From Brachyspira pilosicoli (GTDB taxonomy: Bacteria > Spirochaetota > Brachyspiria > Brachyspirales > Brachyspiraceae): a DNA stretch of 5,084 nt. Made by a program: the position numbers and the translations under genes. Below the pieces are notes generated by a model. It was not told the DNA's origin. It searched no databases and saw only the letters and a program-made list of their open reading frames with translations. The stretch is from contig NZ_SRZM01000293.1 of NCBI RefSeq assembly GCF_019402445.1, positions 1 to 5,084 on the forward strand, read 5' to 3'. This document shows positions 1 through 5,084 of this stretch, one piece after another. Positions within the stretch are counted from its first letter, which is position 1, and the number at the start of each line of letters is the position of its first letter.

Positions 1-89
1 GCTTTTTATAATTGAGCTTTAAAATAAATATAAATTATATTTTAGTTTATTCTATAAAACTTAAAGAGCAGGAATTCTAATAAAACAAA

Positions 90-128
90 AAAAAGAAGAA
101 ACCCTATTATTAAGAGCTTCTTCTTTTT
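90..128 (-). terminator. Probable rho-independent terminator after the phosphohexomutase gene
   Basis: An 11-bp perfect inverted repeat (90-100 with 118-128, loop 101-117) lies 19 nt past the stop codon. It consists almost only of A/G on one arm and T/C on the other. On the minus strand the hairpin runs straight into a T-rich tail that reads TTTTTT and then G and TTTT. The stem is poor in GC, so it is weaker than a textbook terminator. T residues on the other side mean it could also stop transcription entering from the left. Confidence 0.6.
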
Positions 129-147
129 CATTAATACTTGATTAAAA

Positions 148-1839
148 TTATTCTTTTATAAACTTCTTGAAATTAGCTACTTTTTCTTTAGCTATATTTA
201 CTCTCTTATCTTTGCTTTCTTTTACACAAACTTCAAAATAGAACTTTATTTTTGGTTCAGTACCAGAAGGTCTTACTGTAATTTTAGTTTTATCAGCAAG
301 TATATACTGAAGAACATTAGATTTAGGTAAAGCAATATCTTTTATTTTTTTGCCGCTGTTGTCATAAACTTCTTTTTTCTCATAATCGCTTATGCTTACA
401 ACTTCAACACCAGAAATCTCTTTAGGCAAATTATTTCTATAATAAGTCATTAAATCAGCTATAGCCTTAGCTCCGTCAGCACCTTTTTTAATGATAGATA
501 TAGTCTCTTCATAGAAGTATCCATATTTTTCGTAAATGCTCTCTAAATAGTCAGCCAATGTCATATTATTGTCTTTGCAATAAGCAAGCACTTCAGCAAG
601 CATCAAACAAGAACTAACACCATCTTTATCGCGTACATTTGAGTTAATACAGTATCCAAAGCTCTCTTCAAAACCAAATAAATATGTACCTTCTTTTGTT
701 CTTTCTATAATATCAGCAATCCATTTAAAACCAGTAAGTACATCATAAAGTTTAACATTATTAGCATCAGCAATAGCCCTAGCAAGCTCAGTAGTTACTA
801 TAGTTTTTACTATATAAGGGTCTTTAACATTCTTTTTATTTGTTATAAGATAATAAGAAATAATAGAGCCTATTTGATTTCCAGTAAGATACATATAGCT
901 CCCATCTTTAGTAAGTAAAGCACAGCCCATTCTATCACAGTCAGGGTCAGTACCCATAACAAGTTCAGCACCTATCTCTTTAGCCTTATTAACAGCTATC
1001 TCTAATGCTTCTGGATTTTCTGGGTTAGGTGATTCAACAGTAGGAAAATTACCATTAGGAGGCTGAGCACCCTCTAAAGTTGTTAAATTAGTAAATCCTG
1101 CCTTTCTTAAAGCCATAGGAACCATTTTATAACCAGAACCATGAATAGGAGTGTAAACTATTTTTATATCATGATGTTTTTTTATGATATCAGGATTAAC
1201 TAAATAACCCATTAAATCATTCATATATTTATCTTCAATATCTTTTCCTATAAGAGTAACTCTTGAAGCATCTCCCATTTTTACCTCTTCAGGCTTCACT
1301 TTTAATACTTCTTCTATTATATTTTTATCATGAGGAGGAATAACTTGAGCACCATCAGTCCAATAAACTTTATAACCATTATATTCTTTAGGGTTATGGC
1401 TAGCAGTAACAACAATTCCAGCGATACATCCTAAACTTCTAACAGCATAAGAAAGAAGTGATATAGGGTGAATATCATCATATAAATAAACGCTTATACC
1501 ATTTGAAGAAAGTATCTCAGCAGCAGCCTTAGAAAATACATCAGAATTGTTTCTTGAATCATAACCTATAGCAACTTTATAATTGCCACCACCTTGTTTA
1601 AGTATATAGTTAGCTAAACCTTGTGTAGCAACACCAACAGTATATTTATTCATTCTGTTAGTACCAACACCCATTATGCCTCTTAAACCACCTGTACCAA
1701 ACTCTAAATCTCTATAAAAAGCATCTGTTAATTCTTTTTCATTACCAGAATCTAATAATGCCTTAATCTCTTTTTTTGTCTCTTCATCATAAGAGCCATT
1801 AAGCCAAGAATTAATTCTATCTTGTACATTTTTTTCCAT
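148..1839 (-). CDS. pgcA: Phosphoglucomutase/phosphomannomutase (alpha-D-phosphohexomutase family, PgcA/PGM2-like)
   Basis: This 563-residue protein should interconvert hexose 6- and 1-phosphates in the cytoplasm, feeding glycogen, nucleotide-sugar and surface-glycan synthesis. All four family signatures are visible in order. GTGGLRG lies near residues 48-54. The phosphoserine loop TASHNP is at 145-150, with Ser147 the expected phosphorylated residue. The Mg-binding loop DPDCDR is at 298-303, with Asp298, Asp300 and Asp302 as ligands. The sugar-binding GFEES is at 389-393, and the C-terminal phosphate-binding RPSGTEPK is at 523-530. The length and the NGYKVYW stretch after the active serine fit the longer PgcA/PGM2 branch rather than the ManB/GlmM proteins of about 450 residues. 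Motifs alone cannot separate glucose, mannose or pentose phosphate preference, so the gene symbol is tentative. The ATG is preceded by AGAGGTG with a 9-nt spacer, which supports this start. It is apparently monocistronic, with its own promoter and terminator. The gene looks intact, with no frameshift or missing key residue. Confidence 0.95.
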   Translation of the reverse strand: MEKNVQDRINSWLNGSYDEETKKEIKALLDSGNEKELTDAFYRDLEFGTGGLRGIMGVGTNRMNKYTVGVATQGLANYILKQGGGNYKVAIGYDSRNNSDVFSKAAAEILSSNGISVYLYDDIHPISLLSYAVRSLGCIAGIVVTASHNPKEYNGYKVYWTDGAQVIPPHDKNIIEEVLKVKPEEVKMGDASRVTLIGKDIEDKYMNDLMGYLVNPDIIKKHHDIKIVYTPIHGSGYKMVPMALRKAGFTNLTTLEGAQPPNGNFPTVESPNPENPEALEIAVNKAKEIGAELVMGTDPDCDRMGCALLTKDGSYMYLTGNQIGSIISYYLITNKKNVKDPYIVKTIVTTELARAIADANNVKLYDVLTGFKWIADIIERTKEGTYLFGFEESFGYCINSNVRDKDGVSSCLMLAEVLAYCKDNNMTLADYLESIYEKYGYFYEETISIIKKGADGAKAIADLMTYYRNNLPKEISGVEVVSISDYEKKEVYDNSGKKIKDIALPKSNVLQYILADKTKITVRPSGTEPKIKFYFEVCVKESKDKRVNIAKEKVANFKKFIKE

Positions 1840-1848
1840 AAGTTGTCA

Positions 1849-1855
1849 CACCTCT
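1849..1855 (-). promoter_or_regulatory. Ribosome binding site of the phosphohexomutase gene
   Basis: On the minus strand the sequence AGAGGTG sits 9 nt before the ATG at 1839. It matches the anti-Shine-Dalgarno end of 16S rRNA well and fixes the start codon. Confidence 0.75.
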
Positions 1856-1890
1856 AAATTGTTTTTCTAATTTTAATATTATATATTTAA

Positions 1891-1919
1891 AGTATATTAT
1901 ATAAAAAGCATATAATCAA
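1891..1919 (-). promoter_or_regulatory. Candidate sigma70-type promoter of the phosphohexomutase gene
   Basis: On the minus strand, TTGATT (1914-1919) is followed by exactly 17 nt and then TATACT (1891-1896). This predicts a start near 1884 and a leader of about 45 nt. The region is so AT-rich that overlapping alternatives exist, such as a TATAAT a few bases upstream. The element is plausible but not unique. It lies just past the terminator of the lipoprotein gene, as expected for an independent unit. Confidence 0.5.
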
Positions 1920-1944
1920 GTAAAATGTTTAATATTATTTATAT

Positions 1945-1978
1945 AAAAAAGAGAACTTATAAATATTCTAAGTTCTCT
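1945..1978 (-). terminator. Rho-independent terminator after the leucine-rich-repeat lipoprotein gene
   Basis: A perfect 10-bp stem (AGAGAACTTA, 1950-1959, with its complement at 1969-1978) encloses a 9-nt loop. On the minus strand it is followed at once by a run of T (1949 to 1945). It begins 16 nt beyond the stop codon of the lipoprotein gene. The reverse orientation lacks a T-run, so it should act only on minus-strand transcripts. Confidence 0.85.
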
Positions 1979-1994
1979 GTTATCTTTATATTTT

Positions 1995-3110
1995 TTAATT
2001 GGTAGGCATAGACTGTTTATATTTTATTTTATCAGTCCAATCATATTTTAAGAATTCGTTCCATTTATCTTTAATTGTTGAATCTACTGGCTCTTCTACA
2101 TTAGGCAAATATAAATTTTGAGGCATAGAATTATCAAATATATTACCAAACCAAGTTACAGCATCAGGGTTTGTACCTAAATACTCAACATCTGATAATG
2201 AAATACAATCTGTAAATATCTCTGCTATTCCTGATTCTCCTAATACTTCTAAACTGCTAGGAAATGATATACTTGAAAGTGAAGAACAACCATAAAAAGC
2301 ATAACTATTAATGGATTTAAGTTTATTATTCAAATTTACCTTTTTTAATTTTTCACATCCATCAAAAACAAATTGTTTTATAACTTCTACATTTGATGGT
2401 AAAGCTATTTCTTCTAATGATATACAATAAGCAAAAACATTATTCTCAATAGTTAATAATACATCAGGAAGTACTACTTTACTTAATTTATCACAACTAT
2501 TAAAAACTTGTTCATTTAATATAGTTATTTTTGTTTCTTTTAAATTAACTTCTTCTAAACTCGTGCAACTTAAAAATGCCCCATTTCCTATTTTTATCAA
2601 AGAAGGAGGGAAATTAATTGATATTAACTTTTTAGAATCTGCAAAAGCATTATTGCCTATAGTAGTTAAAGTATCTGGAAGTTTTACAGAATATAAATAT
2701 TTATTTCCATAAAATGAATTATCAACTATTTCTGTAATGGTAGTTGCACTTAAATCTAATGATACACCTTCAGTATAGGCATTTTTATTTATAACTGTAT
2801 TAATTTTTTCTATAGTCTTATTTTGTTTTATATCTTCTTCACTTCCTTCAACAAAAGCTAGATATTCTTTATTTTTTTCATAATATTTTTGAATTTTATT
2901 TTGTATTTCTTCTTCGGTATCAGTAGCTAATATAATAAACTCAGAGTCAGGTTTTGGATCAGGATTGGGGTCTGGTTTTTCATCTATAATAGGAGAATCT
3001 GGTTCTTCTGGTGGAGTGCCCATAGAATCTAAAGTAGGACGTGTTACAGCTCTTCTACAAGATATAACTAAAATAAATATTATAAATAAATATATTGCCT
3101 TCTTAAACAT
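1995..3110 (-). CDS. BspA-like leucine-rich-repeat surface lipoprotein
   Basis: The product (371 residues from the preferred ATG) has a typical lipoprotein export signal: FKK, a hydrophobic core IYLFIIFILV, and the lipobox VISC with the lipidated cysteine as residue 18. A proline- and acid-rich linker follows (PDPNPDPKPD). Then comes a charged helical stretch, and then about eight tandem 23-residue BspA-type (LRR_5) repeats. The repeats share the pattern L..I....F..C..L..v.lP and span roughly residues 125-313. The C-terminal 60 residues leave the repeat pattern and contain a tryptophan-rich segment (KWNEFLKYDW). Such proteins are membrane-anchored and often surface-exposed; in oral and gut bacteria some bind host proteins, but that role is only inferred here. 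An in-frame ATG at 3125 would add five residues (MIGGF). I reject it because its codons cover the AGGGGG ribosome binding site for the ATG at 3110. A terminator follows the gene. I cannot single out a promoter in the AT-rich upstream spacer. Confidence 0.88.
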   Translation of the reverse strand: MFKKAIYLFIIFILVISCRRAVTRPTLDSMGTPPEEPDSPIIDEKPDPNPDPKPDSEFIILATDTEEEIQNKIQKYYEKNKEYLAFVEGSEEDIKQNKTIEKINTVINKNAYTEGVSLDLSATTITEIVDNSFYGNKYLYSVKLPDTLTTIGNNAFADSKKLISINFPPSLIKIGNGAFLSCTSLEEVNLKETKITILNEQVFNSCDKLSKVVLPDVLLTIENNVFAYCISLEEIALPSNVEVIKQFVFDGCEKLKKVNLNNKLKSINSYAFYGCSSLSSISFPSSLEVLGESGIAEIFTDCISLSDVEYLGTNPDAVTWFGNIFDNSMPQNLYLPNVEEPVDSTIKDKWNEFLKYDWTDKIKYKQSMPTN

Positions 3111-3114
3111 AAAA

Positions 3115-3120
3115 CCCCCT
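3115..3120 (-). promoter_or_regulatory. Ribosome binding site that decides the lipoprotein start
   Basis: On the minus strand AGGGGG lies 4 nt before the ATG at 3110. It falls inside the extra five codons of the longer reading frame that begins at 3125, and the longer frame has no good site of its own. The spacer is somewhat short. The restart at 3110 also gives a standard lipoprotein signal beginning MFKK. Confidence 0.65.
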
Positions 3121-3125
3121 ATCAT

Positions 3126-3298
3126 ATAAAACCAACATAATATAACTTAGTAATTTATTTTATATAAATATTTTTTAAAAATATAATAAAAATAAAATAA
3201 AAACATAGTATTTTTATTGATTTTTTTTGTTCTATATTGTATTATTAAGAGCAATAATATGTATATACTTCTATGATTTTAATATATTAATAAAGTGA
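3126..3298 (-). other. AT-rich intergenic spacer upstream of the lipoprotein gene
   Basis: This spacer is almost pure A/T and holds no gene I can support. It must contain the lipoprotein promoter. Several TATA-like hexamers occur, for example a TATATT about 20 nt before the upstream ATG, but none pairs with a convincing -35 element, so I do not name one. A short inverted repeat, ATTATT/AATAAT at 3241-3258, is too weak to interpret. Confidence 0.5.
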
Positions 3299-3323
3299 TA
3301 GCCCTATAATTTTTATAGGGCTA
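3299..3323 (-). terminator. Hairpin directly after the pseudouridine synthase gene, probable terminator
   Basis: A perfect 10-bp stem (TAGCCCTATA, 3299-3308, with 3314-3323) encloses a 5-nt loop and carries a GGGC/GCCC core that stands out from the AT-rich surroundings. It starts one base after the stop codon. On the minus strand the next bases are TCACTTTATT, so there is no clean U-tract. It may end transcription inefficiently or protect the 3' end of the mRNA. Confidence 0.5.
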
Positions 3324-3324
3324 A

Positions 3325-4392
3325 TTATTTGCCTTTCTTATTTGAAGTTCTTGTATTCTTTTTTAATAACTTTTTATTACTTTTTTGTGCTGGTTTTAAT
3401 TTCTTTTCTTTAACAGAAACAGATTTTTTTGAAGTTATTTTTTTATTAGTAGTTTTTTTGGAAGCTAATCTTTTTTTCTTAGGTTTAGCCTTAGCCCATT
3501 TAGACTTATCATGCTGTTTTTTCTCTTCTTTTTTTATTTCTTTTTCACTATCTTTTAAGAACTCTTCTTCATTAAACTCTTCATCATTTTCAATAGAATT
3601 AATAGTATTATTAGAAAATAAATACTCTATCTCTTTTAGCTTTTTATCTTTTTGCTTAAAGAAAAACTCTATCTCTTTTTTAGTTAAATCCCTAATATGC
3701 CCAGCCTCTAAAGTACCAGATATATCATCATATTTGCTCACACACCCAACAGATATTCTCTCTAAATCTATAACTTTATAACCTAAATAATCAAATATCT
3801 TTCTTATTTCTCTGTTTTTACCTTCGTTTATGGTAAGACGAATTTTACTTTGCACTCTTCCTTTTGAAAGAATTTTAAATTTAAATGGAGAATATGTAAC
3901 ATTTTTTATAGTAATACCGCCACTAGCCTTTAATAAAGCCTCAGAATCTATTTTGCCATTAACGGTAACATCATAAACCTTTAATATCTCATAAGAAGGG
4001 TGCGTAATAATATTAGCAAACTCTCCATCATTTGTAATAATCATAATTCCTCTAGATTCAGAGTCAAGCCTTCCAGCATAAAAAAGCCTCTCTTTTATAC
4101 CCTTAAAAAACTCTGTAATAATTCTTCTTCCAGGTAAATATTTAGTAGTGCTTACAACCCCCAAAGGTTTATATAAAGCCATATACCTTTTAGTTTGTCT
4201 TTCTATAATATTTCTATCTATTGAAACAGAATCACTTTCTTTAACCCTATAAGCAGGGTCTAATATCACCTGATTATTTACTCTCACCCTTCCAGACATT
4301 ATAGCCTTCTCGCAATTTCTTCTGCTTGCAAAACCAGATTCTAATATAACTTTAACAAGTCTAGTATTTTCTTTGTTTATCTTATTATCCAT
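3325..4392 (-). CDS. rluB: RluB/RsuA-family rRNA pseudouridine synthase with long lysine-rich C-terminal tail
   Basis: The enzyme should isomerise a uridine in ribosomal RNA to pseudouridine. For RluB-type enzymes this is in the peptidyl-transferase region of 23S rRNA. Residues 10-58 form an S4 RNA-binding domain (FASRRNCEKAIMSGRVRVN). The catalytic motif GRLDSESRG is at 107-115, with Asp110 the expected nucleophile, followed by the conserved TNDGEFANIITHP. The third family motif, EGKNREIRKIFDYLGYKV, is at 190-207. The catalytic core ends near 235. A tail of about 115 residues follows, with an acidic patch (about 268-291, EEFNEEEF) and then a very lysine-rich end (about 292-355, KPKKKR, NKKGK). 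Many RsuA/RluB proteins are only 230-290 residues long, so the tail is an addition that probably contacts rRNA. The ATG at 4392 has only a weak GAGAG site 5 nt upstream. RluB, RluE/F and RsuA have similar cores, so the target uridine is not certain. The gene lies about 75 nt downstream of the structured RNA. Confidence 0.88.
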   Translation of the reverse strand: MDNKINKENTRLVKVILESGFASRRNCEKAIMSGRVRVNNQVILDPAYRVKESDSVSIDRNIIERQTKRYMALYKPLGVVSTTKYLPGRRIITEFFKGIKERLFYAGRLDSESRGIMIITNDGEFANIITHPSYEILKVYDVTVNGKIDSEALLKASGGITIKNVTYSPFKFKILSKGRVQSKIRLTINEGKNREIRKIFDYLGYKVIDLERISVGCVSKYDDISGTLEAGHIRDLTKKEIEFFFKQKDKKLKEIEYLFSNNTINSIENDEEFNEEEFLKDSEKEIKKEEKKQHDKSKWAKAKPKKKRLASKKTTNKKITSKKSVSVKEKKLKPAQKSNKKLLKKNTRTSNKKGK

Positions 4393-4467
4393 TTTTACTC
4401 TCTAATTTTATATGTATTGGGTTTTTTATTTGATTAATAATAGCGAATATATATAAAAACATAATAT

Positions 4468-4666
4468 AAAAAAGCTCCGCTTTAGCCGTATGCGACATAA
4501 ATGCACCTAACTTTATAGTTAGGTGGGCTCTTCAGAAACATGACCTTGATTTCTCTATACCATATCGCGATAATGGCGAGCCTATCATTGATGCTTCGCT
4601 CCAGATCCCGTTAGCATTAAATTATAGTGGTGCAAGAATGTCATCGCTTCACGTACTAAGCAGAGT
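4468..4666 (-). ncRNA. ssrS: Probable 6S RNA (regulator of sigma70 RNA polymerase)
   Basis: This GC-richer island in an AT-rich spacer predicts a transcript of about 195 nt that folds as a rod. Outer closing helix: 4665-4660 (CUCUGC) pairs with 4480-4475 (GCGGAG), and 4659-4656 pairs with 4485-4482. Inner closing helix: 4642-4638 (GACAU) pairs with 4498-4494. A perfect 8-bp hairpin (4525-4518 with 4511-4504, CACCUAAC/GUUAGGUG) lies on the 3' side of the central bubble. Apical arm: 4627-4623 with 4559-4555, then GAU, UGG and AGC (4607-4598) with GCU, CCA and AUC (4581-4569), separated by small bulges. This layout and length match 6S RNA, which mimics an open promoter and sequesters housekeeping RNA polymerase in stationary phase. 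A promoter with perfect spacing precedes it, and the closing helix runs into a six-T tract (4473-4468) that probably ends the transcript. Identity rests on architecture only. RNase P RNA, tmRNA and SRP RNA lack support, since their signature motifs are absent. Confidence 0.68.
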
Positions 4667-4672
4667 GATATT

Positions 4673-4701
4673 AATATAAAGTCTTTTTTATTATTTGTCA
4701 A
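4673..4701 (-). promoter_or_regulatory. Strong sigma70-type promoter of the structured RNA
   Basis: On the minus strand a consensus TTGACA (4696-4701) is followed by exactly 17 nt and TATATT (4673-4678). This predicts initiation at the A near 4666, immediately before the 5' arm of the closing helix. It is the best promoter in the window and fixes the strand of the RNA gene. Confidence 0.8.
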
Positions 4702-4732
4702 TAGTATGTATTTTTAAATAAGTTATACTATT
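4700..4732. repeat. Inverted repeat between the OmpH-like gene and the RNA promoter
   Basis: An 8-bp perfect inverted repeat (AATAGTAT 4700-4707, ATACTATT 4725-4732) has a 17-nt spacer. It begins 10 nt past the OmpH-like stop codon, and its other arm overlaps the first two bases of the RNA gene's -35 box. As a minus-strand terminator it lacks a T-run; on the plus strand it is followed by TTTT. It could be a weak terminator for the OmpH-like gene or a protein-binding site. The AT richness makes chance possible. Confidence 0.4.
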
Positions 4733-4741
4733 TTTTAATAA

Positions 4742-5084
4742 TTATTTTCTCATAACAGATTCTTTCACATCTTTAATAACAGCATCTGTAATATCAAAAT
4801 TTCTATCTGCATAAAGAATAGCATACTCAGTTCTTTCAAGTATTAAAGTATATCCCTCTTTTTTTACAATACCAATAAGTGATGCAGCAACCTGTCTTTT
4901 AACTTGTCCTCTTAAAGAATTATCTCTAGGGTTAGTATTTATTTCTGTATTATTAGTTTCTGCTGCCATATCTCTATTATTTTGCTCTTCCATTTTTAAT
5001 TTTAAATTCTCAACAAAAACTTCATCTTTAGTAACTTCTTTTACAACTCTATCTAAATCAACATAACCAACTTTAGTAAGCCTA
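4742..5084 (-). CDS. OmpH/Skp-family periplasmic chaperone, 5' end outside the window
   Basis: The frame is open to the right edge, so this is the C-terminal 113 residues of a longer protein. The first ATG inside it (4993) is internal: it has no ribosome binding site, and 30 meaningful codons precede it. Those codons read TKVGYVDLDRVVKE, the first strand and helix start of OmpH/Skp. The C-terminal part (GYTLILER, AILYADRNFDITDAVIKDVKE) matches the family's closing strands and the DIT.xV helix. Skp proteins are trimeric periplasmic chaperones that carry outer-membrane proteins, with coiled-coil arms between these two halves. Here only about 60 residues separate them, against roughly 90 in E. 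coli Skp, and the middle is asparagine-rich (EEQNNRDMAAETNNTEINTN). The arms must therefore be short. An export signal would be expected upstream, beyond 5084. Recognition is from the two conserved ends only. Confidence 0.72.
   Translation of the reverse strand, partial: RLTKVGYVDLDRVVKEVTKDEVFVENLKLKMEEQNNRDMAAETNNTEINTNPRDNSLRGQVKRQVAASLIGIVKKEGYTLILERTEYAILYADRNFDITDAVIKDVKESVMRK

Noticed and set aside
1..89. Possible promoter of a further minus-strand gene to the left
   Set aside because: TATAAT-like sequences occur, but no -35 element at suitable spacing was found, and no coding start is inside the window.
2180..2750. Tandem repeats within the lipoprotein gene as a DNA repeat or CRISPR-like array
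   Set aside because: The periodicity is at the protein level (about 23 residues, leucine-rich repeats); the DNA copies have diverged and there are no identical repeats with unique spacers.
3241..3258. ATTATT/AATAAT inverted repeat in the spacer upstream of the lipoprotein gene
   Set aside because: Six A/T pairs in almost pure A/T sequence are expected by chance, and no promoter or T-run is associated.
3329..3781. Plus-strand open frame of about 150 codons, rich in Phe, Leu and Ser
   Set aside because: It is the antisense shadow of the lysine-rich tail and C-terminal core of the pseudouridine synthase gene; the many AAA/GAA codons read as TTT/TTC on the other strand. There is no ribosome binding site and no recognisable domain.
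4468..4666. RNase P RNA, tmRNA or SRP RNA as the identity of the structured RNA
   Set aside because: It is too short for RNase P RNA or tmRNA and has no GGAAGC-type SRP core motif. The closing helix, bubble and 3' hairpin fit 6S RNA better.
1..5084. Mobile element, CRISPR array, phage or defence cassette
   Set aside because: No transposase, integrase, terminal repeats, repeat-spacer array or defence-type domains were seen; base composition is uniform apart from the structured RNA.

Overview
The window looks like chromosomal sequence from a host-associated, very AT-rich bacterium, most likely a spirochaete of the Brachyspira type. This is an inference from four things: the strong A/T bias in codons and spacers, a BspA-like leucine-rich-repeat lipoprotein, lysine-rich proteins, and an OmpH/Skp-type periplasmic chaperone, which implies an outer membrane. 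No sequence search was run. All genes I can support lie on the minus strand, so transcription runs from high to low coordinates.

Read in the direction of transcription, the window opens with the 3' part of an OmpH/Skp-family gene (4742 to beyond 5084), whose start is off the right edge. Next is a compact structured RNA gene (about 4666 to 4468) with a near-perfect sigma70-type promoter. Its architecture fits 6S RNA: a long closing helix, an asymmetric central bubble carrying a hairpin on its 3' side, and an apical arm. It is followed by an RluB/RsuA-family rRNA pseudouridine synthase gene with an unusually long lysine-rich tail (3325-4392). A surface lipoprotein gene with about eight BspA-type leucine-rich repeats comes next (1995-3110, start revised). 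The last gene encodes a phosphoglucomutase/phosphomannomutase of about 560 residues (148-1839).

The genes appear to be separate transcription units. Hairpins follow the mutase, lipoprotein and pseudouridine synthase genes, and two good promoters can be read, one for the RNA and one for the mutase. The functions are mostly housekeeping: sugar-phosphate metabolism, rRNA modification, global control of RNA polymerase, and envelope biogenesis. The lipoprotein is the one accessory-type surface gene.

I see no CRISPR array, transposase, integrase, tRNA, rRNA or defence-type cassette. The most notable item is the structured RNA. The next most notable is the short, asparagine-rich arm region of the OmpH-like protein. 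Positions 1-89 are AT-rich sequence with no recognisable gene.
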